Source of the DNA: Punica granatum
Taxonomy: Eukaryota; Streptophyta; Magnoliopsida; Myrtales; Lythraceae
Length of the DNA stretch: 64,000 bases
Direction of reading: 5' to 3'
NCBI RefSeq assembly: GCF_007655135.1
Contig: NC_045128.1
Span: 41,181,885-41,245,884, forward strand
Made by a program: the position numbers and the translations under genes. The notes under the pieces were generated by a model, which was not told the DNA's origin, made no database searches, and saw nothing but the letters and a program-made list of their open reading frames with translations. Below are positions 31,484 to 43,060 of this stretch, piece after piece. Each line of letters opens with the position of its first letter. The stretch's first letter is position 1.

Positions 31484-34298
31484 CTACGAGAAGCCGAGAA
31501 CATAACTGAGGAGATACGCCAGAGCCAATGACAACGGGTAGAGTACATAGGCTGATATGGATGTCCAAAGTGGGAAATCCGTCTTGAAACCGGCTATAAG
31601 ACCGACGAGAATGGTGACAACTAGAGTCACTAATGCCTCAGAAGAGAACTTCCATGTCAGGTCCCGAGCATAAACAATAGCCAAGAACACCGCGAAGCAG
31701 AATGTGTTGTTCACAGTTACCGCCTCATAAATCTGTCATCAAACTTTCTAATCAGGAATTGTTTTCTGTTATGTTCTTTCTCTTTTTTTTTTCCTTTTTT
31801 TTTTTAAAAGAAGGAAAAACAAGGCCACAAATCTCAGGTTGCACTTCGGAAAATGTGTTTGGAACAAAAGTATGAACAATAAACAGGAAATTTGGAATCG
31901 TTTTCTGTGACCATAGAGTTCTATTCTGCATACCTCTGAGAATGTTAGAGACAACATCCGAGTCTTCTTCTTCCCGGCGAGGAGCAGAGCTGACCAAATC
32001 CAGCTGTAGCAAGCTAAAGGGGTCACCACAAATGAGACAGAGAACGAAGGTATGCTTGATTCAGCCGAAAAGTTGTCAACAACATCCACGAGCGGATATG
32101 CAGAGGCAGCAACAATCAGTGCTCCCCAAAGCAGCTTAAGAGCAGCTACGGTGGCCCTCGATATCGGGTTCTTGATCGGGATCACAACCTCATCTCTTGA
32201 CTGGATTAGTGGACTCTGCAAGGGTTGAAGCAGGCATCTTATGTTGCGATCTTTTATGATGAATAATCTTACGTTATGATCACGAACTGGGCAAAGTGAT
32301 GAAAAAAAGGAGGTGGCGAATCAAAGTATCACTGACATGGGTCGTCGTGCTGTGACCTGAACCTCCAGCCCCATCTGATTGGCCGCTCAGCAGAGTAATG
32401 CGCCGTCTATGCTGTGATTACATTTTCTAGATCTCATTATCCGTATCAACATGGTTAAAAATCGAAAATTTCTTACGAGGAGAAGTCTGTAGAATAGAAA
32501 TGTCTGTGATACCAGAAGCAAGTGCTTGAACTTTATTGCTGCAATAACTCCATCACCCAGGCGCTTCAAATTGAGTAGCGAATGCCTCGAATCCTCGAGC
32601 CATTTGGACATGAAACTGATGAACTCATCCTTGTCCATCTTAGAATTCTCGTCCACTATCTTGTCTTTCAAATGTTTCCTCAAAGGCTCGTCGATTCCCA
32701 GATCTATCTCTTCAAACTGGACTCCTAAGATGAGGGCTCGGAGTTCCGCGGCTGAGAGCAGCCCATCTGAATCACTGTCCAGCGCTTTAAACAACCTGCA
32801 GTGGTAATTAGTTTAAGATATCCATTCTGTTTAACACGGTATCAATGCTAGGCCCAAACCCACGCCAATGTGCTGATTATGCAACACTTCGTATCTACGC
32901 GCTACTGCGCTTGCTAGCGTGCTGACTTCGTGCCTAGTTAGGTCTCATCCCGGCTATGAATCCACGCTGCGCGTGAAGGCGGGTGTCAAGGATCCTTAGA
33001 TCCCACATTGAAAATATACAAAGATAATTCTGGGTTTATAAGAGGATTAAGCATCGCATCCTATTAGCTTGAACTTTTAGGATGCAAATGGACCTAATCC
33101 CTTGTAGGCCCGTTGGATGTTTAACACATTCTTTCTTTTTGCTGCCTTGGAAAAATTCATCGAAGTAAGTCCAACAAAGCATAGGGAGTGAATCTCTATG
33201 AGAAAGAAGCTATCTTGGGAGAGCTAACTTGTGCAAGGCTTCGACGTTCGGTTCACCACTGTCTGAGAGAAGCCTATCGAGTCCATGAACACCGGGAATT
33301 CCCAGGGATATCACGTCATTGTGGTGCACAAAGGCCAGTCTTCTACCCTGAATCCAAGGGGAGAAGATCTGCGTCGAGAAAATATTGAACAAAGTAGATA
33401 AAGTGAGGTATTATATGAAGCAAAGCTAGATATGGTATAATCAAATGACAAGTTTAAGTTAACCTGATATAGGCCGTAAGAGATGAATAGGGCCATGGAA
33501 ACAATCATCGAAATCAAGATCAGTAGTCGAACTTGGATGTTTCTCCGAAGCACCAAGAGTAATTGGACGATTATGAATGGAAGGGCTGATATAATCATGA
33601 TCCTTGCGGTGTGACTCACCTCAGAGTCAGTTTTAACTGCGTAACCTGCAGATAACAGTTTATTTCTGAATAAATACTTATGTTATCTCAAATTCGCTCT
33701 TTTGGATGACTCGGAGCTATTGGTATACCATTTTTTATGTGGGCTATGATGCAAGATCCCCACAGAAGTGTGAGCAACATGATGGTCGAACCAGCGAGGG
33801 AGCCCATACCAATGAAGATTTGATCTTGTGCACTCGATTTGCTCCCCCGAAGTCCCGACACTGTAAATGTTTGGCAAAATTGGACGTGTGAGCCGACCCC
33901 ATCAAAAAGATTCAACCACCAAAGAGGCCAGCGAAGTGAACTACAAATATTTCAGTCGCTGAAATTTTCTCCGCAGAACATAAATAGCATCCAACAAGTC
34001 CAAGGAAGATACTAACAAGAACAGCAGAGACAGCAGCCAGAAGTCAACGGGAGACATTGACTCCCTACTTAGGCAGATCGGTTCACTTACCGAGGATGAC
34101 AATAGCAGTAGGCAGAGAGCTGGCGAGACTCAAGAACATAGCACTCGTGATGCCCGGAGTGAATATCTTGAGCAAGGCCTGCCTGCCCTCGTTAGCTAAC
34201 TTCGAACCCCGGAACATCACGAACCCGTACACGAGCACCAGGAAGAAGGACTCGAGTAAGCTCTCCGCCGATCCACCGGCAACAGCAGAGGAGGCCAT
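31484..34298 (-). CDS. NCL-like Na+/Ca2+ exchanger-related membrane protein with EF-hands
   Basis: Seven exons, 34298-34091, 33860-33729, 33645-33464, 33368-33229, 32795-32513, 32215-31934 and 31732-31484, give about 491 aa with matching phases. An N-terminal helix block (SFFLVLVYGFVMFRGSKLAN; LASSLPTAIVIL; GMGSLAGSTIMLLTLLWGSC) is followed by EF-hands (FKALDSDSDGLLSAAELRAL; SKMDKDEFISFMSKWL) and a second helix block (AALKLLWGALIVAASAYPLV; SFVVTPLACYSWIWSALLLA; NNTFCFAVFLAIVYARDLTW). The layout matches Arabidopsis NCL (At1g53210). The second alpha repeat reads TPLACYSW where NCL, from memory, has TPLATNSSE, so ion-coordinating residues look absent. NCL's N-terminal extension and a linker at the exon 2-3 junction are also shorter; a GTCATC donor at 33712 is an alternative for exon 2. 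Confidence 0.8.
32828..33126 (-). mobile_element. TRIM-like retroelement in intron 4 of the NCL-like gene (strand uncertain)
   Basis: CATTC duplications lie at 32823-32827 and 33127-33131. Read on the plus strand, the element starts TGTTTAACA (a 9-base collapsed LTR), then GGTATCAATGC at 32838 resembling an initiator-tRNA primer-binding site, about 147 bases of internal DNA, and a 143-base LTR from TGTCAAGG (32984) to TGTTTAACA. The LTR resembles that of the element at 52012. The strand refers to the host gene; element polarity is plus. Confidence 0.65.
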
Positions 34299-35269
34299 TT
34301 TCTGGAAGTGAGCTGAACTGGGACTGAGAGATGTTTCTTCCGAAAAGGTCGACCCCGGAAGAGCTTGATCTTGACATTCCGGTCGTAAACTGACACAGAA
34401 TTGTTTGTTTATGTCTTAGGACAATGTGGGAGATGATTTGATTTAGGTCAGTTCAGGAAGAAGACAAAGGAGGAGCAGAGGAATATATTAGTAAACGTGC
34501 AGGGTCGAGTCAAAGTCAACAAAATATGAATATCCAAATACAAATGAAACGATTAAGAAGGAACAAGGATAACGTATTTTTCTGGTAGAGGCTCAGACAT
34601 AGTGCTCATCAGTAGCATTTGCTTTGGCTTCTGTGTTTGGTCTTTGTCATTTCATTTGCCATGAAGAAGCTCAGACTCAGTTGGGTTGTTCCAAATCTTT
34701 AGTAAAAGTGGATAATTGTAGTTGGTGAAAGCAAGTGGATATTGAGCTCAAGGCATCCAAATTATGCTGCCCATTATCAACGTGAATGATGTACGTCTTT
34801 CACTTCGTAAAGTTGTCTATGTGCCACATTCGGTCTTGTACGTCGGAGAGATGGAGATTAACCAAATACAATGCCTATGCCCATAAGCAACATTCTTGTC
34901 ATTTCTATGCAAAAAAACATTTACTACAGTACTTTGATTTATACGTTAGTTTCTTTTTTCGGTTATAAGGGATGTTATTAAATTATATTTGTGATCACCT
35001 AGGAATGGTGCACTGACCCCAAGTTTTGATGTAAAACGGGCTCAGGATGGGCCGATGGGACCCAATATGGGATTGGGCCTATATTAGCAGGGCCATAACG
35101 CTGATTACCCGCTTGGGCTCAATTCTCTTTTATTCCAATGAATGAGTGACTGGCAGTCATTATCCAAGGAAACACTCTGGCATAGATTTACTGAACCTGT
35201 TGGATTATCGTGAAAGTGGAAAAAGTAAATATTGATCGTCAAAGCGGAGCGGAGGGTATATGCAGTATA
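34299..35269. other. Intergenic, no supported gene
   Basis: Upstream of the NCL-like gene. TGGGCC-type motifs occur at 35040-35110. No open frame with family similarity. Confidence 0.45.
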
Positions 35270-35345
35270 ATGGCGTGTACTAGAACGAAAATTTTCAAGT
35301 CTAATTCCCGTCTGTGAGAGTTTTTGTTCATCTTTATTTTTGGTT
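35270..35345 (+). mobile_element. Possible SINE head
   Basis: GCAGTATAATGGCGTGTACT resembles box A and TTTCAAGTCTAATTCCC box B of the local SINE family. No tail or target duplication was fixed. Confidence 0.3.
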
Positions 35346-35394
35346 GTTTTTATTCTTTAGGTAATTTACGTTATACGAAGAATAAAAGATTATT

Positions 35395-35593
35395 TAAACG
35401 GATCTATGCCGTTTTAAATGCCTTCTCTACAATTTAGAGACCTACAGTCCATCTTAAATCCCGTCTCTAAATCCGTCTCGAAAGCCGATTCTATTTATGT
35501 CATATGTAAGTCGTCTATAATTTCGTCTCAAGTAGAGACAGAAACACTTCCATCTCTAACTTTCAGTCCCTAAATGCATGTTTTCTAGTAGTG
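35395..35593 (-). mobile_element. Terminal fragment of a CACTA (En/Spm) transposon
   Basis: Read from 35593 on the minus strand the sequence opens CACTACTAGAAAACATGC, the canonical CACTA terminus, followed by repeated GTCTCTA/GAGACG subterminal motifs at about 35430-35545. The opposite end was not found, so the copy is truncated. Confidence 0.7.
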
Positions 35594-35595
35594 TA

Positions 35596-36561
35596 TCTAT
35601 ATAAATTAATAAAAGTCGGGGACAAAATTTTCGGAGATGCCAAGTAAGACAAAGCTAATCTCCCGTTGAGTGACATCTCGATTGTCAGCCAATAAAAATG
35701 CGAGAAGTGCCCAAAATATATGGTGCCACATCATCAGAAAAAGTTCAAAAGTCCAGCTTTTCAATTGATTATGTTTTGGAAATCCAAATACCTTTCATTA
35801 ATTTTATAAACTTTAATAATTTGTTTTGTTATGGAATATGAAATGACATTTTATAAAATGACATAGTGTATCGGATCCATTTTCGCATCATTTTAGTATA
35901 ATTCCCTATTTTAAAATCAAGTTAGAGGAGATATCAAGAAATGAAGATGTCACGGTAGGATCTGGCTATGGTTTTCCATTGGTATCCCGCCATGGATCAT
36001 CACAAGCAAGATCAATATGGCGAGAGCATTCAAAAACATAAGAGAGTATTCTTCTTCAATTGTGCTACCACCTCCACTAGCAAAGACCGATCCGATGGTG
36101 ATGCCCTTGCTTCTGATCTGTCTGCTCTTGCTAGAAATTGCATTCGTGGAAAAAAAAGCTAGAAATCTTATTTAAGTAGAGCTATCCATATATAGTTCAT
36201 GATTCTTGATCAATTGACAGTTGCAGTTACATAGTGAATTCAAATAAGGCGTTTTATTATCTTAACTCACTAGCATTTCATATGAATCTTAATTGTATTT
36301 CATTCTTTAAGATATTTCTCCAGTTTTGTACTGTAATATATAAGTCTATACGTGTAAAAATGTTTTTGATTATGCAGCAAGAAGTGCAGAAAAGGTTTCC
36401 TCTTACATTCTTGACTTTTCTTATATAAGTCGGCATGTAAACATAACTTGTCATTTTCAACAATCTTCCATTTAAATATTAATTTTCATATTTGTAGATT
36501 TTAAACAATCATAATCTGTTGACATGAATTACTTCTAGCCTGTGCATATGCACGGATCTAG
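35596..36561 (+). mobile_element. Non-autonomous Helitron, about 966 bp
   Basis: The 5' end TCTATATAAATTAATAAAAG follows an A. The 3' end has the near-palindrome CCTGTGCATATGCACGGA then CTAG before a T, giving the A^T insertion and hairpin-CTRR signature of Helitrons. No Rep/helicase is encoded. A 64-codon frame inside (35968-36162) may be captured DNA but was not recognised. Confidence 0.65.
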
Positions 36562-36632
36562 TTGTCTTGTTTACAACAATAACTAAGTATGACGGATCTA
36601 GTTGTCTTGTTTACAACAATAACTAAGTATGA
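36553..36632. repeat. Perfect 40-bp tandem duplication at the Helitron 3' end
   Basis: Two identical units starting CGGATCTAGTTGTCTTGTTT and ending ACAACAATAACTAAGTATGA. Each includes part of the hairpin and the CTAG terminus plus flank. Confidence 0.9.
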
Positions 36633-36639
36633 CGGAGCT

Positions 36640-37669
36640 TCTTAGGTTCATTCATCAGACCTTCAACGTTATTTTATCTTTTGTGGACTGCCATACCGAT
36701 GTTCCGATTCATTTGTTTCGTACTCTCGGATTCGTTTGTGGAAGATAAACTCTACAAACAGTGATTGCAAGTGTGTACAATCAACTGCATGTCGCGTGCG
36801 ATGCGATGCTTGTATGACATGTAATAACAATATAGTCGATTGTCTGTCTGCAGATTTTGTCATCTACAAATAAATCTGGTACTCCACAAAAACACAAAAG
36901 AGTCGACTGAACAATTTCCGTTAAGCGTGATTATTTATTACATCAGAGAAGAAAACCACTTGAAAGGATATAATAATCCAATAATTCACAAACAACCCAT
37001 GAGCTTCCCCCAAAAAAATAACAAAATAAATAAAATAAAAGTTCCAAAAAATAAATTTTAAAAAGAAAGTGGAAGACAAATGCAACAGCTAACAGGCACT
37101 CTTCTTCTGACACCACTTTTGTCCATCCCAACACAAACCCACTAATTCATTAAAAATTCCTTATTCACCAAAAAAAAAAAACCTTTTCCTCCCAATATCC
37201 AAATACAAATTAAAAAAAAAAGGAATCAAAATGGCGAAAAATGACATAATAAAAAGAATGGTAATAATTATAAACTACTGATACATACAGTACAACAATT
37301 AAAAATCATCGCCACCCGAGCCCTAGCACTGCTTAATCAATCACCAGCTGCACGTGTTCCCCTCTGGCCTCCCATCATGCTTATCCTCGGTGGGCCCCCC
37401 CTTCCAATCACGTGGATCCATAGAGCATAATCACAGAGGGTGATGGGATGAAATCATACGAGATGAGATCATGAGGGCATTCCAGCAATCCAGCCAGTGA
37501 TCATAACATAATAAGCTAAATAACAAATAAAAATGTGACGATATTTCTTCTTCCATCTAAAAAGTTCATCAAGAAATAATTGAACTTGATAGATAAGAGT
37601 TATGTATGTGTGCGATCTTCTATTTTCCCTTCCATTTTTTTTAAAGGGTAATTAGTCGAAGAGTATTAA
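36640..37669. other. Intergenic, no supported gene
   Basis: AT-rich; 3' flank of the bZIP gene. No coding or repeat structure stands out. Confidence 0.5.
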
Positions 37670-39753
37670 TTAAGAAGCTAGCTGTTCCTCCATTGTATTC
37701 GTAGTCGGGACGTCGGAGATGGGTGGCTGAGATGACGGAGGGGCGGCATTGTTGTTATCCATGTTCTTGAGGTTTTGTTGGGAGTACACTTGCCTCAGTC
37801 TCTCTATCTCCCTCTTCAAAGCTTCTTGATGTGCTGCATATAAATAAAATTGAAATCAATATATGAGCTAGCTTTCAATTAGCTCTAAATTAATATTGCA
37901 TTGTATGGATTTCTAATTTAATGGCTAACTTGTTTCTGCTAAGTGAAATTAATTACTGCTTGAGGAAGGGATCTTAGTGTAGTGATCAAGATATCGACTC
38001 GAGACTAAGAGATCTTAAGTTCAATTCTCACGTTCCCCTGTAACCAAGAGAAAAAAATTTTAATTGCTGCTTACCATCTTTGAAAATCTTATCCTGAGCC
38101 AGAGCCGCGATCCTCTGTTTAAGAGCGCCGTTGTCGATGCTTAAGAGCAGGCGTTGGTGGTCCAGAAACGCGACTCGTGGTGACAGCACTGAGACTTCAG
38201 CCTTCATTAATTTAGCAGGAACATACTATGAGAACATGTCGGACTTAGACAGTAGGCATGTATTAACATGATATATTATTAGCAAATGATCGTGTGATTA
38301 AGGATAATATTGCATGCTAATGCCAACCTGCAATGACGTCACGCTTCGTTCGAGCTCCGATATGTACTGCAGCTTCCTCACTCGCGATCTCTGGGCGGAC
38401 TGCCTGTTTGCTAATATCCTGGTTCGCAAATTACCCAGACAGAAATCAATAATGATTACTTAAGTTATTAATCTGCAGAATCGAAATCATTGGACAGAAC
38501 AATAATTGTCACTCGTCATCAAAAACTTTCGACTACGTGCATGCATTTTGCATGTTGACAATTCAACCGGAATGGGAAAACGAAGTATTATATAAGGATG
38601 CATTATAAGTGCCGTACAATATTTAAATTATCGCTAGCTAGCTGAATTCTCATCCGATGGCTATCGATCCTGAAGATTTAATTAATTAGCAGCTACACGT
38701 TAACATGATAACCCGACTTCAAAATTTTGACTAGAATGGAAGGACATTTAACTCGATCCCCAATAATATATATATTTCTTTCTGCGTGTACATACATATA
38801 TGATGGTGATATATGATGGATGAGCAACATGTAATGGTTGAAATTGTTTGGAGTAGATTTGATAAAACAATATTTCATAAAAAAAAATTATTAGAGGAAA
38901 TATTGCAAGAAAAAAGTTGATACACCATTTACATATAGAAGAGAACTATTAAGAAGAAAAGAGAATGCCTAATTGAAAATTTCACGTTAAAATTTAATCA
39001 CTTTAATTACCTCTTGACCCGCTTAGGATCGAAAATCCTCTCGCTCGAGCCGGTAGCATTTGCAGTGGCCGTGCTGGGAGCACCAGCGGTGATCCCAGCC
39101 TGCGTTGTCGTATCCGATTCGCAAGGGCTATTCGCTTCCTCCGCCTCATTCTTCATCATCGTCGCCATCTGCTGATCCGTTTGAAATTGGTGATCGAGCG
39201 GCTGCGGCGACAGCTGCTTCTCCTCGTTGATGCTGTTGTGATCAGATGTCGGCGTGGAGGGATTCGAGGACGAGACTGGTACGGGGGGGCCCGCCGCAGT
39301 CCCATCGTTATTTTTATTCACCGGCGGCGGCGAGATCTCGTCCGTGAACATGGACATGAACTGCTCGTCGTCAAACCGGTCGAAGTCCGACCCACTATCG
39401 GCATTGGACCCCGGGCCCGCGCTCGCCGGGTTATTCCCGGCGCCGGCACCGAGCCTGCATGCATCCTCTAGCAGCGAGGCAGAGTCGAGGAATGCAATAG
39501 AGTCGCTCGCCGACCTCCGGTGTGCGCTGCGCTTAGCATGGGAGAAGTCGAGGAACTCGTCCACCCACAACGGGTTATTGCCATTGCCGTTATTGTTGCC
39601 CTGGGCCGGCACCGGGGCGGCAGGGGCTTTGGAGGCGGCCATGAAGGGCGGGAGGTGGAGCGGCTTCTGGTGGTGGTGGTGGTGGCCGGCGAAGAGGAAG
39701 TTATCGGGCCAGTGGGGGTTCATGTTGGGGATCTTGGGAGGCAATTGTGCCAT
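37670..39753 (-). CDS. Group E bZIP transcription factor (bZIP34/bZIP61-like)
   Basis: Four exons, 39753-39011, 38418-38328, 38201-38075 and 37833-37670, give 374 aa. The N-terminal half (exon 1) is low-complexity: a five-His run near residues 24-28, Asn/Gly and Pro-rich stretches, and acidic DSGSDFDRFDDEQFMSMFTD. The bZIP spans exons 1-4: DPKRVKR, then ILANRQSAQRSRVRKLQYIS with the invariant N-x7-R, then the zipper LERSVTSLQAEVSVLSPRVA and FLDHQRLLLSIDNGALKQRI. The C-terminus is EALKREIERLRQVYSQQ and a Pro/Ser tail. Exon boundaries and zipper sequence match Arabidopsis bZIP34 (At2g42380) and bZIP61 (At3g58120), linked to pollen development. A SINE sits in the last intron. Confidence 0.92.
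37962..38060 (+). mobile_element. Short SINE in the last intron of the bZIP gene
   Basis: TAATTACTGCTT (37950-37961) and TAATTGCTGCTT (38061-38072) flank it, one mismatch. The body has box A (TTAGTGTAGTGATCAAG), box B (AAGTTCAATTCTC) and a short A-rich tail. The right duplication copy covers the exon 3 donor from position +3. Confidence 0.7.
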
Positions 39754-41640
39754 GGGGAGATGGTGGGGTGAATGTTTATAGGGCTGAGCTTCAACTTTGG
39801 TGGGAAATGACCGAAACGAGAGAGAACCCTCCCAAAGAAGGATCCCTATATATAAACTATATAATGATTTAATTATATATATATATATATATATTCAGTT
39901 ACAACCATTATCATATCTTCATATCTATCTACATCTTAGCTTCTTTTCTTTTCAATTTTTTCCTTTTCCTTTTCTTTATTTATTTGCCCTCATCCTACAG
40001 CCAGAAACAAAGACTTGTTAGTGAAAGATCTAAGATGCAATCAATTGTATAGTAGAATCAATTTTTTGATCGTTGGATAACTAATAAATTATTCATTTAT
40101 TCATTAATAATTACAATTGAAAGGTTAAAAAAGTGATTGTCACAAAAAAAAAAAAAAAGCGATCGCACCATTTCCACCTATTTAGGCATTTGCAACGCCC
40201 TGTACATGAAGTTCTTATAGTGACTTTTAAATCACTGAATTTGCAGATAAAATCAGCCTATTCCAAACTCAGTTTGTCATTGAATTGAATGACATTCTGG
40301 CGATTTCTTTACTTTAATTTTGAGTAGTAAGCATTCGTTACGACCAAATCTTTCTTATAGTCAGCCCAAACAAGTATATAACGCATGTAAGACGACCTAT
40401 TCCCAGAGATCCGAACATAAAATCACAATCAGAATTAGAGCAAACTCGTATATATACCATCCGAACTGATTTCTCGAGTCGATCAATTATCCCGGTATTG
40501 TTCTAAATAATTGTTTTACTTTTCTAATGGTACACAATCTTTTTGGTCCATTTTTGAGGGGGTGGGGGGGGGGGGGTTGTGAAGTTGAGTAATGGGAATG
40601 TGCATGTGTGTGCAGAGGGGGCCTCACATGGCGAAGGCGAAGATCGGACTCGAGAGGGAGGGAGGAGGACGACAGCTATCGACAGCTGTTGTCTTGTCGG
40701 AGGAGGGGGGAAGGAGAAGAGAAGGGGGGGAGGAGGTTGGGGGCATCAACGGTATTACTGGAAAGTCGCCTCCCCAAGTGGGGTGGTTTTTTTGTTATAG
40801 TAAATATAAACGGAATCTGCAGCCACGTGCCCTTATGACCCTCTTTTTTTTTTTTTAGAAGGACGATCAGTGCATATGTCGAAGCCGAGCGAGAGAACAC
40901 CGGCATCTAATTCGTATTCCCGACACACTACTTCATCGCCTCTATCTATATGATAATATAATGACCATAAGAATTATCTGTTATTCGGGATAAGTATAAT
41001 GTCAGTTTGAAACTGAATGACCGGGTTAGGAGAAATAATAGATGATGCGTTTTGGAATGTGGGATGATGTTTCGGGAGGTTGACTACGGGGATGGCTTTC
41101 TTCGTCGTGTGTCCGGATACCGCATTACATGTCTCTATGGAGCTCTAAATCCTTCTAATACGTCGAGTTAGGATATAGTTTGAGACGGCGTAAGTCGCAT
41201 TAATAAGCGAAGGCATAATCTCTTTAAAAACTTGATTGTCTCTGTAAGAACAATATCGCGTAATTTTAGTACTAATGTCTGTGTCAAGGCGGTGGTACTA
41301 TGAGAAGATCGTGGATATATGAATTGCATTTCTTGAGAAAATATTGGTGAGTAATACATAATCAAGTGATTGTGTAAAACTCAATTCCCAAATGATAAAT
41401 GTCTTACTACACAATTATTTTTCTTCTTTATTGGACAAGTGTCATTCGAGAGTGGTATTTTACATAGCCACTTAGCTGTGTATTATTCACCTAATATTTT
41501 CTCGCATGTCTTCGGCATCATGATGGGCCACATCAGGACATCCATGATAATTCCTGAGATCGTACATAAGAATGTCGAGAGTTTCTTTTCGATACTCCCT
41601 TTTAAAATTTATTCAAGGAAATAAAACATTACGCGTTAGG
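39754..41640. other. bZIP upstream region and intergenic DNA
   Basis: A (TA)n tract lies at about 39873-39893, and a G run at 40557-40575 that could form a quadruplex. 40600-40760 is purine-rich. No gene was supported. Confidence 0.45.
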
Positions 41641-43060
41641 CTTTGTCTATAAAGATCGTTTGACTCGACATAGTGCACCGTCTTGTGGGCCATGAGTATA
41701 TATAATATGAACTATATACATGGGGCAGTGTCTTCGGCCGATAGAATATAATAGTGTAGATGGTATAATATTAAACACTGAAAAAGAAAAGGGGGGGCAA
41801 AGAAATGGTAAGATAATAGGGAGAATAATAAGTGGGGGGGGGAAGATGAGTGATGAAATTGTGGGACTTAGCGTGTGTAGAAAAGGAGAGTCACAATGCC
41901 ATATGGCCATGTGAAAGTTTGATTGCATTTTGCATATTTGCCCCTCCAATCTAATTGCCTTTCTTTTCTTTGTTCCCAAACCATACCCACATGTAGGGTA
42001 CGTGCCCTCTTCTCCTTTATCCTCTTTCCCAGCTGCTTCCACTGCCATGAAAATGGCGATGACCCCTCACTCAGAATTTATGTTCCTCTCCTCTGCGTAC
42101 TCTTTCTTTAATTAATAAAAAGGAAAAAAAAATAAAGAAAAAAATTTCCTTTTTTAATAATTGTCGAAAGGGTTCCGAGCTGAATGGTTAATTTAATCTG
42201 AATATTGATAATATGCAATCATGATTTAGAGGAAATTAAAGGGATACCCTTCATCCCAGGAAAGTGTCCTACAGCGAGCATCTGCCCCATATAAAAGTAT
42301 TCTGCAAGTTGATATGGGCATGTGATGGTATTTACTTGCAGTCTTTCTTCGTCCTCTTTCTTTCTTTTCTTTTAAATATATATGATGCAAAAACTGTCTG
42401 GCATTGTTAATTTAAGTAAAAAGGATCGTCACACAGAAGAGATTTTCAGATAATATCGACGATCAAAGTACAATGAAGCCGGAACTCGAGTTATGGATTT
42501 CTAAATCCTGCAGAAGCAAGACCATATCTCTGCATTAAATTCTTGCAAAAAGAGAGAGATTACAGAAATACTGCAATGTGCAGCAACATGGTTTGCAGTG
42601 CCGGTTTTTGTGTATCTATTCCTAAGATCTTAAGCAAATGAACAACTGTCAACAGCAAAATAGAGAGATATTTTCTCTTGTTCCAGACATTGTTTTGCCC
42701 TTGGAATTTCCACATAACTTTAATACGAGAACAGGAACCGCGTACACTTCTCAGATCTTCCTGTTTTAAGCTGAATGGCCAGCAGAATCACGCACGAGGA
42801 ACAGGTGATTTTCCGCATCCACTTGCGCACTTTTGAGCATCATGAAATAGTAGAGCATATCCTGTAGCAATTATATTGGAGGCTCGTTCATAGCCTTCAG
42901 AAGTTCTCGGATGTGACGATGACAGATATGGCTGAAAAAACCAAACACGACACAAAATAGGAATCAATAAACATTGGTACTTAAAAATTATCCTAAACTT
43001 CAAATTTACTCTATCAGGATGAAATTCTTACCAGTATCTACTTGGTATAGCTGCATCCAC
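41641..43060. other. Intergenic, no supported gene
   Basis: Unique AT-rich sequence; the minus frame at 41647-42048 has no recognisable motif. The 3' end of the glucosidase-like gene lies at the right edge. Confidence 0.4.

Noticed and set aside
32222..32512. Possible extra exon in the NCL-like intron (SGQSDGAGGSGHS-like frame)
   Set aside because: No phase-compatible donor/acceptor pair was found; exons at 32513 and 32215 join directly in phase 0.
39181..39781. Plus-strand frames over bZIP exon 1
   Set aside because: Antisense of low-complexity coding DNA; long frames arise from the GC-rich composition.
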